A stretch of DNA of 64,000 bases from Companilactobacillus sp. (GTDB lineage: Bacteria; Bacillota; Bacilli; Lactobacillales; Lactobacillaceae): contig NZ_JAKVLR010000001.1 in the NCBI RefSeq assembly GCF_022484265.1, forward strand, positions 930,001 to 994,000. Reading direction: 5' to 3'. This document shows, piece by piece, positions 1 through 9,526 of this stretch. Under the pieces are notes generated by a model. The model was not told the DNA's origin and did no database searches. It was given only the letters and a program-made list of their open reading frames with translations. Position numbers and translations under genes: made by a program. Positions within the stretch are counted from its first letter, which is position 1; each line of letters opens with the position of its first letter.

Positions 1-394
1 ACAGTGCAAATGAGACCCAGTTTTGATACCACAGACGAGAATATTTTTTGGCAACGACGTAGTTACCGTTATTAAAACGATAAAACATCGTCCGATATCC
101 AAATGAGACGTCAGTGGCATATTGTTCGCTCATTGAAAGGTTGCCACGGTGAATCTGGTCTGACGCTTGTTTAGAGATCTTGGAATCATCATTGATGTTC
201 ACATATTTTAAACTAGTGACATCAGCAGCGTCTTCCTTAGTATGGTTCTTTCGCAACTCAGTAAATGACTCCACTTCTTCAGAAAAAGAATTTTGTTGCG
301 AATTACTGAGGATGTTATCTGCAAACAGCGATAAAGCGATAAAAAGGAGAATCGAGATCGAGATTGCTATTACTGGTCCAAATCTTTTTTTCAT
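1..394 (-). CDS. phoR: Sensor histidine kinase PhoR, N-terminal part (cut by window edge)
   Basis: An open frame runs from an ATG at 394 to the window start with no stop, giving 131 residues. It begins with Met, two or three Lys/Arg, then a hydrophobic segment (about residues 8-27), followed by a hydrophilic extracytoplasmic stretch. This is the expected N-terminus of a membrane sensor kinase. It directly follows phoP, whose TAA overlaps an ATG (TAATGATG); the second ATG (394) has the better spacing from the AGAGG ribosome site. Order and coupling to an OmpR-type regulator identify it as the partner kinase, which would phosphorylate PhoP. The kinase domains lie outside the window, so identity rests on position and topology. 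Confidence 0.75.
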   Translation of the reverse strand, partial: MKKRFGPVIAISISILLFIALSLFADNILSNSQQNSFSEEVESFTELRKNHTKEDAADVTSLKYVNINDDSKISKQASDQIHRGNLSMSEQYATDVSFGYRTMFYRFNNGNYVVAKKYSRLWYQNWVSFAL

Positions 395-396
395 CA

Positions 397-1065
397 TTAC
401 ACCTCTAAAATATAACCAAAACCGTGAACAGTTTTGATGATTTGTGGGTCTTTAGTTTCCTTTTCGATTTTATCACGTAAATGGCTGATTTGAATGTCAA
501 CCATACGAATTTGTGAATTTGAATTAATTCCCCAAACATTGTCAAAAATCTGATCGCGTGAGACCACGATTCCCCTGTTTTGAATCAAAAATTCCAACAA
601 TTCGTATTCTTTTCGTGTTAATGAAATATCTCGACCATCCATCTTCAAACTTTTGAGTGCCTTATTAAGTTTAAACTCATGTTTGGTTGAATCATCTTTG
701 TTAGTTCGTCTTAACACCACTTCGATCCGTGCCAGCAGTTCCTTGACGCTAAACGGTTTCGTGACATAATCATCGGCACCGCTGACGAGGCCATCGATTT
801 TATTTTCTTCAGTATCTACGGCTGTTAAAAAGATGACCGGTGTCATATCGCCACGCGAACGCAGCTTTTTTAAAACATTTAATCCGTCGACTCTTGGCAA
901 CATTTGGTCAAGTAAAATCAAATCAAATTTACCATCGGCTAATTTATCTAAAGCCATCTGACCATCGGTTGCAGTGTCAACTTGATAGTTATTGCTTTCT
1001 AGATTATATTCGATCAATTCCAAAATTGATGGTTCATCATCAACGCATAAAATTTTGTTTGTCAT
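397..1065 (-). CDS. phoP: OmpR-family response regulator PhoP
   Basis: 222 residues: receiver domain (about 1-120) with acidic pocket Asp9/Asp10, phospho-acceptor Asp53 (in LILLDQMLP), Thr81 and Lys103, followed by a winged-helix DNA-binding domain (about 128-222) ending in the usual VHGFGYIL segment. It is expected to take phosphate from the downstream kinase and control phosphate-starvation genes. The name rests on OmpR-family sequence plus its place beside prfB and secA, where phoPR commonly lies in lactobacilli; substrate specificity cannot be seen. Only two bases separate it from prfB upstream, so read-through from prfB is likely. Confidence 0.85.
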   Translation of the reverse strand: MTNKILCVDDEPSILELIEYNLESNNYQVDTATDGQMALDKLADGKFDLILLDQMLPRVDGLNVLKKLRSRGDMTPVIFLTAVDTEENKIDGLVSGADDYVTKPFSVKELLARIEVVLRRTNKDDSTKHEFKLNKALKSLKMDGRDISLTRKEYELLEFLIQNRGIVVSRDQIFDNVWGINSNSQIRMVDIQISHLRDKIEKETKDPQIIKTVHGFGYILEV

Positions 1066-1067
1066 AA

Positions 1068-2184
1068 TTACTTTGGACTATCCCCTTGAAGTTTCCATTG
1101 CAAATAGGCATAAATAAATGGATCTAAATCACCGTCCATCACGGCTTGACCGTTACCGGTCTCATAATTTGAGCGATGGTCTTTGACCATTGTATATGGA
1201 TGGAATACGTATGAACGGATCTGCGAACCCCAGCCGATATCCATTTGCTCGCCTTTGATTTCAGCATTACGTTTAGCTTGCTCTTCTTGTTCTTTTTGAA
1301 AAAGTTTTGCTTTCAACATACTCATCGCAGTTTGACGATTCTGCAATTGCGAACGCTGTGCTTGAGAACTGACTACTATGCCAGTGGGTAAATGGGTAAT
1401 TCTGACTGCAGAAGACGTTTTATTGATGTGTTGTCCACCAGCACCTGATGAACGGAAAACATCGACACGCAGGTCGTCATCATTAACCTCGATGTCAATT
1501 GAATCATCTAACTCTGGCATGACATCTACTGAGGCAAATGAAGTATGCCGTCTACCGGCAGAATCAAATGGAGAAATCCGAACGAGACGATGAACGCCAC
1601 GTTCTGATCTCAATAATCCGTATGCATTAGTTCCTTTGATCATGATCGAAACACTCTTGATACCTGCTTCATCGCCGGGTTGATAGTCTTCGACTTCGAC
1701 GCTGAATCCATGTTGATCAGCCCAACGTTCATACATCCGTAACAGCATGGCACCCCAATCTTGAGATTCGGTACCACCAGCTCCTGGATGAATTTCTAAA
1801 ATTGCGTTGTGCGAATCATATTGTTCAGACAAAAGCATCGTCAATTCATAAGAACGCATTTCTTTATCAACAGTTTCTAAGTTAGCTTCCATGTCGTTTA
1901 AAAGATCATCGTCAGGATCATCTTCATACAATTCAGCCGAGACTTCTAAATCTTCAGAGGAACTTTCGATTTTTTTGAAATCGAGGTATTTGGCTTTTAA
2001 TGAATTAGTTTCGTCGATCAATTTTTGAGCTTTGGCGTGATCATCCCAAAAACCATCCTCGGTCATCTTTGCTTGATTTTCAGCAATACTTTCCTCGAGG
2101 TTATTGAGGTCAAAGAGACCTCCGGAACTGATTTATTTTTTCTTCAATCTCTTGGATTCGACTTTTAATTTCTCCAAATTCCAT
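1068..2184 (-). CDS. prfB: Peptide chain release factor 2, programmed +1 frameshift
   Basis: RF2 releases peptides at UAA/UGA. The gene starts at ATG 2184 behind AGGGTG and reads 24 codons to an in-frame TGA at 2112-2110. The site is CGG AGG TCT CTT TGA C: a Shine-Dalgarno-like CGGAGG just upstream, the slippery CTT, the TGA and a following C, as in the classic autoregulatory prfB frameshift. After the +1 shift the frame continues from GAC to the stop at 1068, giving about 371 residues, normal for RF2. The body carries the UGA-recognising SPF tripeptide (about 204-206) and the catalytic GGQ (about 249-251). Low RF2 raises frameshifting and so its own synthesis. A plain ORF call would wrongly start at an internal ATG (2066). 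Confidence 0.96.
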
Positions 2185-2201
2185 ATTTTCACCCTTTAAA
2201 C

Positions 2202-2231
2202 AAAAAAAGCAGGCCTTAGGCCTGTTTTTTT
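2202..2231. terminator. Hairpin terminator between secA and prfB
   Basis: A perfect 6-bp stem (CAGGCC/GGCCTG, loop of 3) is flanked by seven A on one side and seven T on the other, so it can end transcripts in either direction. It lies directly after the secA stop and only 18 bp before the prfB start. In many Firmicutes secA and prfB are co-transcribed; here the hairpin may attenuate that read-through. No separate prfB promoter is obvious. Confidence 0.75.
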
Positions 2232-2232
2232 G

Positions 2233-4593
2233 TTATCTTTCCATGTTTTGTCTAATTTCGGCCTTCATGAACAATCTAGTTACATCATATTCAATATCTG
2301 AAATCATTTCTTCAAACATACGATATCCTTCTTCTTGGTACTCAACTAAAGGATTAAGCTGTCCATAACCACGTAAACCAATTGATTGACGTAGTTGATC
2401 CATGGCATCGATATGGTTTGTCCAGTGTTCGTCAACAACACGTAGGATTACAACCTTTTCAAATTCAAGCATTTGTGCTGGATCGCCAAGATCTTCAGCT
2501 TTCTTATCATAGTTATCGTGAACCATGTCCATCAAGAACTTCTTGATTCCATCGGCATCACGCATTTGAATGTCAACAACACTGAAGTTTTCATCAGAAG
2601 TAAGAGCTGCTTTAGCAAAATCAACGATTGCAGGCAAGTTCCATTCTTCTTTTTTACCTTGAGTATGAACGTCTACTTGAGCGTCAATTGTACGTTCGAT
2701 CATTGGCATCAGAACCTTATCAAGGTCTTCATCCTCAGAAATAACATCCATTCTCTCTTTATAAATAACTTCACGTTGTTCACGCATAACATCATCATAT
2801 TGAAGGGTATTCTTACGAGTATCGTAGTTGTTACCTTCAACACGTTTTTGAGCTGATTCAACTTGACGTGTCATCATTCTACTTTGAATAACAGCATCGT
2901 CGTCTTCGATTCTAAGTGTTTGAAGCACACGCTTGATACGTTCTGAACCAAAACGTTTCATCAAGTCATCTTCAAGTGACATGTAGAATTGTGTACAACC
3001 AGGATCACCTTGACGTCCTGAACGTCCACGAAGCTGGTTATCAATACGACGAGACTCATGTCTTTCAGTACCAATAACAGCTAAACCGCCAAGTTCAACA
3101 ACACCAGGTCCAAGTTTAATATCAGTACCACGACCAGCCATGTTAGTAGCGATAGTAACAGCACCACGTTGACCAGCGTTCATAATGATCTCAGCTTCCT
3201 TGGCATGGTTCTTAGCATTAAGAACGGCATGAGGAATGCCTTTTTGATCAAGTAATTTTGAAAGATATTCTGATGATTCAACCGCAACAGTACCAACTAG
3301 AATTGGTTGACCCTTAGCATGTCGTTTCTCGATATCTTTAACTACAGCGTTGAACTTACTCTTGATAGTTGGGTAAAGGACATCGTCGTAATCCTTACGG
3401 ATAACTGGTTTGTTAGTAGGAATTGAAATAACTTCCATGTTATAGATTTCTCTAAATTCTTCAGCTTCTGTCTTAGCTGTACCAGTCATACCGGCAAGTT
3501 TGTCATACATACGGAAGAAGTTTTGGTAAGTAATGTTGGCCATTGTCTTAGTTTCATCTTGGATCTCAACACCTTCTTTAGCTTCAATAGCTTGGTGCAA
3601 TCCATCTGAATAACGACGACCTTCCATTACACGACCAGTAAATTGATCAACGATCTTAACTTGATTGTCTTGAACCACGTAGTCGATATCTAAACTCATG
3701 ATTTCATTGGCACGCAAAGCTTGATCCAAATGGTGGTTCAAAACTGTGTTGTCAATATCATACAAGTTATCAAGACCAAAGTAATCTTCAGCCTTACGGA
3801 TACCAGTTTCAGTTAAACTGATTGACTTTGTAGGCCAATCGATCTTGTAATCATCTTCATCAAGCGTCTTAACGAATCTATCAGTACGAACATACATTGC
3901 TGTAGATTTTTCAGCAGCACCTGAAATGATCAAAGGAGTTCTAGCCTCATCAATTAAAATTGAATCGACCTCATCAACGATGGCATAGTTCAAAGGACGT
4001 TGTACCATTTGTTCCTTATAAACAACCATGTTGTCACGTAGGTAATCAAAACCTAGTTCTGAGTTTGTTGAGTAAGTGATATCGCAATTGTATGCATCAC
4101 GCTTTTCTTCAGCATCCAATTGGTTAACGTTAAGTCCAACAGTCAGACCTAACCATTTGTATAATTCACCCATCTCTTTAGCATCACGGCCTGATAAGTA
4201 TTCGTTAACTGTAACAACGTGAACACCTTTACCAGCTAATGCGTTTAAGTAAACAGGTAGAGTGGCTGTCAAAGTCTTACCTTCACCAGTTTTCATTTCG
4301 GCAATGTTACCTTCATGAAGGGTGATACCACCAATTAATTGCACTCTAAAAGGATAGAGACCTAGAACTCGTTTGGCACCTTCACGGGCGGTTGCGAAGG
4401 CTTCTGGCAAAATATCATCCAATGTTTCGCCCTTTTTAAGTCTCTCTTTAAATTTAGGTGTCTTAGCTTGAAGTTCTTCGTTTGATAATTTGCTAAAATC
4501 GTCAGCATAAGCTTCGATCTTGTCAGCAATTTTACCCATACGTCTGACTTCTCTTTTATCGCTTTCGACCCATCTTCTTAATGGATTTGCCAT
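2233..4593 (-). CDS. secA: Preprotein translocase ATPase SecA
   Basis: 786 residues; the motor that pushes secretory proteins through SecYEG. Walker A is at 101-108 (KTGEGKTL), the DEVD box at 207-210, and the helicase-like second nucleotide-binding domain contains the usual [11 protein letters not shown] stretch. The protein ends at about the helical scaffold/wing region ([14 protein letters not shown]) and lacks the C-terminal Cys-rich zinc tail that binds SecB in E. coli and is present in B. subtilis SecA, which explains its length below the usual 840 or so. An AGGAGA ribosome site precedes the ATG. It is a single-gene unit or reads weakly into prfB. Confidence 0.97.
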   Translation of the reverse strand: MANPLRRWVESDKREVRRMGKIADKIEAYADDFSKLSNEELQAKTPKFKERLKKGETLDDILPEAFATAREGAKRVLGLYPFRVQLIGGITLHEGNIAEMKTGEGKTLTATLPVYLNALAGKGVHVVTVNEYLSGRDAKEMGELYKWLGLTVGLNVNQLDAEEKRDAYNCDITYSTNSELGFDYLRDNMVVYKEQMVQRPLNYAIVDEVDSILIDEARTPLIISGAAEKSTAMYVRTDRFVKTLDEDDYKIDWPTKSISLTETGIRKAEDYFGLDNLYDIDNTVLNHHLDQALRANEIMSLDIDYVVQDNQVKIVDQFTGRVMEGRRYSDGLHQAIEAKEGVEIQDETKTMANITYQNFFRMYDKLAGMTGTAKTEAEEFREIYNMEVISIPTNKPVIRKDYDDVLYPTIKSKFNAVVKDIEKRHAKGQPILVGTVAVESSEYLSKLLDQKGIPHAVLNAKNHAKEAEIIMNAGQRGAVTIATNMAGRGTDIKLGPGVVELGGLAVIGTERHESRRIDNQLRGRSGRQGDPGCTQFYMSLEDDLMKRFGSERIKRVLQTLRIEDDDAVIQSRMMTRQVESAQKRVEGNNYDTRKNTLQYDDVMREQREVIYKERMDVISEDEDLDKVLMPMIERTIDAQVDVHTQGKKEEWNLPAIVDFAKAALTSDENFSVVDIQMRDADGIKKFLMDMVHDNYDKKAEDLGDPAQMLEFEKVVILRVVDEHWTNHIDAMDQLRQSIGLRGYGQLNPLVEYQEEGYRMFEEMISDIEYDVTRLFMKAEIRQNMER

Positions 4594-4632
4594 ATTTGTA
4601 TATCTCTCCTAAACGTTATAAACATATCTACT

Positions 4633-4661
4633 ATTCTATCATTATTTAATGTACTTTTAAA
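4633..4661 (-). promoter_or_regulatory. Possible secA promoter
   Basis: On the minus strand TTTAAA (4661-4656) and TAGAAT (4638-4633) are spaced by 17 bp, about 40 bp upstream of the secA ATG. The -35 match is weak, so this is a candidate only. Confidence 0.4.
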
Positions 4662-4781
4662 CTTAATATTGTCCACAGTACAAAGTACACTTCCAGATTT
4701 TTAATTTTACACCTATTTTGTTAAATGTCTAAATTATCTGCCCAATCTTAACTTTTTGACTTGAAAAATTAATATAACCGC

Positions 4782-4812
4782 AAAAAAAGAGCTTGGGAAA
4801 AATCCCAAGCTC
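4782..4812 (-). terminator. Rho-independent terminator after hpf
   Basis: A perfect 10-bp stem (GAGCTTGGGA / TCCCAAGCTC, loop AAAA) is followed on the minus strand by seven T. It lies 16 bp after the hpf stop. Confidence 0.93.
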
Positions 4813-4827
4813 GATAAATATAATCTA

Positions 4828-5376
4828 TTATTCGTTTGTTTCGATCAAACCATACTTGCCATCGTTACGTTTGTATACGATGCTTGCGCCGTTAGTTTCT
4901 GAATCTTCAAAGATGAAGAATTCATGGCCTAACATTTCCATTTGAAGAACTGCTTCTTCGGCATCCATAGGTTTCAATGAAAGACGTTTTGTTCTAACGA
5001 TTTGTGATTCGTCTTCTTCAACGTCTTCTTCAGGAACATCATCTAAAGGAATATCCTTGATTCCTGGTTGGTCGCGGTCTTTACGGTTGACCTTAGTCTT
5101 GAATTTTCTGATTTGTCTTTCAAGCTTGTCAATTACTAGATCGATACCTGCGTACATATCGTCGTTCATTTCTTCAGCTCTTAAAGTGATATATGGAAGT
5201 GGTATTGTAACCTCTACCTTTGTACCCTTTGATGGGTAAATCTTCAAGTTTACATGTGCAATGGGATTGCTGTTTGGACTAAAGTACTTTTCCATCTTCG
5301 TAACTTTTTTTTCAACGTAATCACGAATTGCAGGTGTTACCTCAATGTTTTCGCCTCGTACATTAATTGTTAACAT
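4828..5376 (-). CDS. hpf: Long-form ribosome hibernation promoting factor
   Basis: 182 residues. The N-terminal domain (about 1-100, starting MLTINVRGENIEVTPAIRDYV) binds the 30S decoding centre. After an acidic linker (about 110-125) comes the C-terminal dimerisation domain (about 127-182, with RLSLKPMDAEEAVLQME). Long HPF proteins dimerise 70S ribosomes into inactive 100S particles in stationary phase. AAGGAG precedes the ATG. The gene lies between comFC and secA, the same order as in many bacilli, and has its own promoter and terminator, so it is probably monocistronic. Confidence 0.96.
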   Translation of the reverse strand: MLTINVRGENIEVTPAIRDYVEKKVTKMEKYFSPNSNPIAHVNLKIYPSKGTKVEVTIPLPYITLRAEEMNDDMYAGIDLVIDKLERQIRKFKTKVNRKDRDQPGIKDIPLDDVPEEDVEEDESQIVRTKRLSLKPMDAEEAVLQMEMLGHEFFIFEDSETNGASIVYKRNDGKYGLIETNE

Positions 5377-5437
5377 AAAAATCTCTCCTTCCGATGATCA
5401 GGAATTACTTCAGAGCCAAGATCAACTCTTCACTATG

Positions 5438-5466
5438 ATTATATAATTCTATCATCAAACTGGCAA
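5438..5466 (-). promoter_or_regulatory. hpf promoter
   Basis: On the minus strand TTGCCA (5466-5461) and TATAAT (5443-5438) are spaced by exactly 17 bp, giving a predicted transcript start about 55 bases before the hpf ATG. This is a strong vegetative-type promoter just beyond the comFC stop. Confidence 0.8.
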
Positions 5467-5474
5467 CGGTTTCA

Positions 5475-6158
5475 CTAACGAGTTAATGAAAAAGTATGAA
5501 TATTTTGAAAACCGACAAAAGTTAACAATTGTCTCGCATGCAACAGCGTTCGGCCGGTTGTATAAATATCATCGAGAATTAAAACCTTGCTATCAATCGG
5601 TTTTTTCGGAAAATCGGGCTTGATATTGAAAGTCTGAGGGGTCAACATTCGCTCAATTTTATCCTTTTGAGCCTGTGGTTTATCGGCATCTTCTTTCAGA
5701 AAAATATCGTTTAAATCAAAAATATTTTTGTACATCTCCAAAACTGGATCAAAACCACGTTTTTTCAAATGAGAATTGCTGGCTGGAATATAGGTCACCA
5801 AATCGTATTGATGTTGACTTTGCCATTTTCTGAGGTCAGATTCAAACGCCTGGGCAATCAAAATATCGCCATATCTTTTGTAGCGTTTGAAATAATCGTG
5901 CATAAATTCATTGTATTTAAAAATTGCAAAATGTTGATTAAAAATATTGTATTTTTTCTGCCAAATTTGGCAATCCAAACAAATCGGTTCTGGATCATCC
6001 TTCAAACAATACTGACAATGAGGGTTTCGTCCCAATTTTTCTAATTCTTTGCGACAAAACGTACATAAATGATCATCATCCAATGCTTTCCACTTTAATA
6101 TTTCTTGAATCGATAAGTTCTTTTTGACTGCTTGTCCACAATTTAAGCACTGAGTCAT
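5475..6158 (-). CDS. comFC: Competence protein ComFC (phosphoribosyltransferase-like)
   Basis: 227 residues. The N-terminus carries paired cysteines (Cys4/7, 32/35, 48/51, 60/63) typical of ComFC zinc sites. The C-terminal half is a PRTase-type domain with the PRPP-binding motif VLILDDIYTTGRTL. ComFC works with ComFA in moving transforming single-stranded DNA into the cytoplasm. Its ATG overlaps the comFA TGA (ATGA), so the two are translationally coupled in one operon. All signature residues look intact. Confidence 0.93.
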   Translation of the reverse strand: MTQCLNCGQAVKKNLSIQEILKWKALDDDHLCTFCRKELEKLGRNPHCQYCLKDDPEPICLDCQIWQKKYNIFNQHFAIFKYNEFMHDYFKRYKRYGDILIAQAFESDLRKWQSQHQYDLVTYIPASNSHLKKRGFDPVLEMYKNIFDLNDIFLKEDADKPQAQKDKIERMLTPQTFNIKPDFPKKPIDSKVLILDDIYTTGRTLLHARQLLTFVGFQNIHTFSLTR

Positions 6159-7477
6159 TTCGTAAAGGCCTGCCGATTGATCTCTTTGATTTCACGACAA
6201 GCTTGTTGAACGCTGCGAGTGTAGTACTGATAATAAAAATGTACTTCGTCATTTGGATGATCCTTAGCTCGTCCGGCACGTCCCGCAATTTGGATCAGTG
6301 CAGTTTTGGAAAATTCTCTAGCATCGGCATCAATTACGATCACGGTTATTTTATGAAAGGTCACGCCTCGCTCCAAAATTGTGGTCGTCAAAATAATTGA
6401 AGCTTGTTCGTCGCGAAATTGTTGGACCTTCTCAATTCTTTGACCATCTTTTGAACTCACAGAAACAATTGAAACTTTTGGGAAGGCTCGTTTCAACTTT
6501 TGTTCAAATCTCAATAAGGCAGAGATTCGCGGGAAAAAGATCATGGCTCTTTGGTGATTTTTTACGATATTGGAAATACGATGTTTCAATCTCGGATTGA
6601 TCTTCCAAAAGTCGCTAGCTTTGAATAATAAGTGACAATGGGGCTCTGGCAGTGGATGTCCGTGAAACCTTCGATGCAATTTCGAGATACTTATTTCACT
6701 TCGATTAACCCGATGTAACAATTCAACCGGCGGCGTAGCTGATAAATAAACGATGCTGCCGGATTTTTTCTTAGCTTTTGCGATAGCCCGTTCCAACATT
6801 TCATCACCAGCTAGTGGAAAGGAATCGACCTCATCGATCACTAGTACATCAAAGGCCGCTTCAAACCGGACCAATTGGTGAACGGTCGCTACCATAATCT
6901 GACACGGAAAATATTGTTGGTCAGTCTTACCGTGAAATAAACCAATCGAGGTTCTTGAAAAAGCTGCCTGAATCCTTGGATGCAATTCTAGACAGACATC
7001 GATCCTGGGTGAACAAATTGCAATTCTCTTCCCTGCCTGAATAACTTTTTCGATTAGTGGGAAAATGATCTCAGTTTTTCCAGCACCTGTGACTGCCCAG
7101 ATCAAATGATCTGATTTATTTGCATATGCAGCGAGTAGCTCAAGGGAGACTTTTTGTTGCAGGTCAGTTAGCTGTCCAGTCCAACTCATCGGATTTTGCT
7201 GAATTGGAAATTTCAGATTACTAGTCGTGATCACTAATTTATCGTCGGTCAACAATTTGCCAAAATTCAGACAATTGCGACAATAAACTTTTTGATCAAC
7301 GAAAAGATCTGTTTTAATCACAGATAAACACCGTCGGCAGACTGTTTTCCCATCCTTAGTCTGACTGGCTGGAACCACCTGTGCTCCCCGTTTCTTTAAT
7401 TGACTAATCTGTTGATTACTTAGTAAGCTAGTATTAATGATTCTTCCACCGGAAAGTTCTTCTATATTATTTGTCAT
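6155..7477 (-). CDS. comFA: Competence DNA translocase ATPase ComFA
   Basis: 440 residues. A zinc finger (Cys47, 50, 66, 69) is followed by a superfamily 2 helicase-like core: Walker A at 129-136 (TGAGKTE), a DEVD box near 215, SAT (LSATPP) and C-terminal QIAGRAGR. ComFA drives ssDNA uptake through the ComEC channel. No convincing ribosome site precedes the ATG, and its start is only 31 bp from the divergent yigZ start, so any promoters for the two genes must overlap. The gene appears intact, unlike coiA elsewhere in the window. Confidence 0.94.
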   Translation of the reverse strand: MTNNIEELSGGRIINTSLLSNQQISQLKKRGAQVVPASQTKDGKTVCRRCLSVIKTDLFVDQKVYCRNCLNFGKLLTDDKLVITTSNLKFPIQQNPMSWTGQLTDLQQKVSLELLAAYANKSDHLIWAVTGAGKTEIIFPLIEKVIQAGKRIAICSPRIDVCLELHPRIQAAFSRTSIGLFHGKTDQQYFPCQIMVATVHQLVRFEAAFDVLVIDEVDSFPLAGDEMLERAIAKAKKKSGSIVYLSATPPVELLHRVNRSEISISKLHRRFHGHPLPEPHCHLLFKASDFWKINPRLKHRISNIVKNHQRAMIFFPRISALLRFEQKLKRAFPKVSIVSVSSKDGQRIEKVQQFRDEQASIILTTTILERGVTFHKITVIVIDADAREFSKTALIQIAGRAGRAKDHPNDEVHFYYQYYTRSVQQACREIKEINRQAFTK

Positions 7478-7508
7478 ATAGTAAATTACGCATTGAAAGG
7501 TACTTATT

Positions 7509-8147
7509 TTGAAAAATTACAAAACTATCGCAAAAACTGCCGATTATCTCAAAGAAATCAAAAAGTCTAAATTTACAGTCCACTTGGCTCAGACTAATTC
7601 TGAAGCAGAAGCTAACGATTTTATCGAAAAAATCAGAACTCAAGAATCTGGTGCGACCCATAATTGCTTTGCCTTCATCGTTCAAGAAAATGTGTTGATC
7701 GAACGAATGTCTGACGACGGCGAACCTAGTGGAACAGCCGGTTCACCAATTCTCAACGTTCTTCAGCAACAAGGATTGGAGAACGTGACCGCAGTGGTGA
7801 CGCGTTACTTTGGTGGCATCAAATTAGGTGCCGGTGGATTGATCCGGGCTTATTCTTCCACCACAGCTGAAGGTATCAAAGAAATTGGTTTAGTTGAAAA
7901 CCGTCTCCAACAAGGTTATCAGTTACGTATTCCCTATCACATGTATGACAAGTTTGAGAATTATGCTAAAAATGAAAAAATTATTCTCGAGAACAAACAA
8001 TTCTCAACTGACGTCTCCGTCGAAATTTACTTTGACCTGTCAAATGAAACTGAAGAATTGCAAAAGATGGTCGACAGTTTTCAAAATCAGATCAAGTATG
8101 AAAAAACAGACCAAGAGTTTAAACAAATCCCAATTGAAGCAAACTAA
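7509..8147 (+). CDS. YigZ/IMPACT family protein
   Basis: 212 residues, starting at TTG behind GAAAGG. The N-terminal UPF0029/IMPACT domain shows the family hallmarks THNCFAF, SDDGEPSGTAG and TRYFGGIKLGAGGL; the C-terminal part is a small ferredoxin-like domain (DUF1949). The biochemical role is not settled; relatives are linked to translation control or proline peptides. Its position between comFA and tagO is the same as yvyE in B. subtilis. It is transcribed opposite to both neighbours and ends in a strong terminator. Confidence 0.92.
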   Translation: MKNYKTIAKTADYLKEIKKSKFTVHLAQTNSEAEANDFIEKIRTQESGATHNCFAFIVQENVLIERMSDDGEPSGTAGSPILNVLQQQGLENVTAVVTRYFGGIKLGAGGLIRAYSSTTAEGIKEIGLVENRLQQGYQLRIPYHMYDKFENYAKNEKIILENKQFSTDVSVEIYFDLSNETEELQKMVDSFQNQIKYEKTDQEFKQIPIEAN

Positions 8148-8232
8148 AAATATTAAATTTTGACATAACTCCAACATCAACAAACTTGCGGCATAAACGT
8201 GCGACAAAACATATCTCCCTCCGCCTAAATAC

Positions 8233-8272
8233 AAAGAGGATCTAATTCAAAATACGAATTAGATCCTCTTTT
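8233..8272. terminator. Bidirectional terminator between yigZ and tagO
   Basis: A 16-bp near-perfect stem (AAAGAGGATCTAATTC with its complement, loop of 7) is flanked by A and T runs, between two converging genes. The 85 bases between the yigZ stop and this hairpin show no gene. Confidence 0.85.
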
Positions 8273-8312
8273 ATGTTGGTGCCCAGGAGATGACCATGTT
8301 TTGTCACACTCA

Positions 8313-9419
8313 CTACTTTTTATTTTGATTATTCTTTTCGAGTCGTTTAATGAACTTTTGAATTGCGTGCAGCAATGGTTGGCGATTATCGCCGATCAAG
8401 CCGATCGATTCGACGAATAGTTCCAAGCCAATCAGCAATGCGACTGCTAATAATAAGCTACCCCAGAAATTAGATAGCGGCAATAGCAATGAAATGAAGG
8501 CAAATACTAAAGCCAAGCCATAAATTACCAACACAGTTTGACGATGCGATAATCCTAACTGCATTAATCTATGGTGCAAATGATGCTTGTCGGCTTGCGT
8601 AATTGGTTTCTTATTTAAGAATCGACGCAACATTGCATAGACAGTATCAGTGATTGGGACACCTAAGATGACCACTGGGATCAACATAGTAACGAAGGTA
8701 ACATTTTTTAAACCCTTCAGTGAGAAGACAGCAATCATGAATCCAATAAACAGCGCTCCGGTATCGCCAAGAAAAATACTGGCTGGGTGGAAGTTGTGCG
8801 GCAAAAATCCAACCAACGCCGCAACTAAAGCAAATACCCAGATAGAAACATAAACGTTGGTAAGGTTTAAGAAGAAGTAACCCACGATTCCCATGGTGAA
8901 CAACGCAATTATGGAAACACCAGTCGCCAATCCGTCTAACCCATCAATCAAGTTGACCGCATTGGTAATGGCCAAGATCCAAATGATCGTGATTGGAAAA
9001 CTCCACCAACCAAGTTGGAACGTACCCAAATATGGAACAACAATTTCATTCATTCGGATTCCAGCTAAGAAGTAAATTACCAATGAGGCAACGAAAATCC
9101 CCGCCATTTTAGCTTTTGGCGACAGTTCTCGAATATCATCAATAATACCAGTCAAGATAATGATAACTTCAGCTAAGAAAACACTGAACAATTCATGACT
9201 AGGGAACTGATTACGCAACAAAACAAAGGTCGAGAAGGTAAAAGCAATAAAGATTGCTAACCCGCCCATTGTTGGCATCGGTTTTTTATTAACTCGCCGA
9301 GCATTGGGATTATCGACCGCTCCCAAAATATAGGCCAGTTTTATAACAAAGGGAGTTATCACGGCTGACAAGATCATCGTCAGGAATAACTTTACAATCA
9401 CACTAAACATACTCGACAT
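8313..9419 (-). CDS. tagO: Undecaprenyl-phosphate N-acetylglucosaminyl 1-phosphate transferase (TagO/WecA)
   Basis: Polytopic MraY-family enzyme with about eleven membrane segments. It makes undecaprenyl-PP-GlcNAc, the first lipid step of wall teichoic acid. Visible motifs are PTMGGLAIF, GIIDDIRELSPK, NLIDGLDGLATG, FLGDTGAL and the cytosolic ADKHHLHHRL. The ORF could be extended to a TTG at 9452, but that codon overlaps a perfect TATAAT box, so translation must begin further in, at ATG 9419 (368 residues) or 9410. Monocistronic on the minus strand, beside yigZ as in bacilli. Confidence 0.94.
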   Translation of the reverse strand: MSSMFSVIVKLFLTMILSAVITPFVIKLAYILGAVDNPNARRVNKKPMPTMGGLAIFIAFTFSTFVLLRNQFPSHELFSVFLAEVIIILTGIIDDIRELSPKAKMAGIFVASLVIYFLAGIRMNEIVVPYLGTFQLGWWSFPITIIWILAITNAVNLIDGLDGLATGVSIIALFTMGIVGYFFLNLTNVYVSIWVFALVAALVGFLPHNFHPASIFLGDTGALFIGFMIAVFSLKGLKNVTFVTMLIPVVILGVPITDTVYAMLRRFLNKKPITQADKHHLHHRLMQLGLSHRQTVLVIYGLALVFAFISLLLPLSNFWGSLLLAVALLIGLELFVESIGLIGDNRQPLLHAIQKFIKRLEKNNQNKK

Positions 9420-9451
9420 TTCCCCAAAACTCACTTTCCAATAATATTTCA

Positions 9452-9480
9452 ATTATAACAATACCGTGAGCTAATACCAA
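9452..9480 (-). promoter_or_regulatory. tagO promoter
   Basis: On the minus strand TTGGTA (9480-9475), 17 bp, TATAAT (9457-9452). The predicted transcript start, near 9445, rules out the upstream TTG start codon of tagO. Confidence 0.8.
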
Positions 9481-9488
9481 AACATTAT

Positions 9489-9515
9489 AAAAAAAAAGAT
9501 AGTGATTTCACTATC
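9489..9515 (-). terminator. Terminator after rny
   Basis: An 8-bp stem GATAGTGA/TCACTATC with a two-base loop, followed on the minus strand by about nine T. It lies 12 bp past the rny stop and directly upstream of the tagO promoter. Confidence 0.9.
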
Positions 9516-9526
9516 TCCCCTAAAAT

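Noticed and set aside
2473..2856. 127-codon plus-strand ORF inside secA
   Set aside because: Complete antisense overlap with secA, no ribosome site, Cys/Phe/Ile-rich shadow composition.
7478..7508. Competence-specific promoter box for comFA
   Set aside because: Only 31 bases separate comFA and yigZ starts and no cin-box or K-box pattern stands out.
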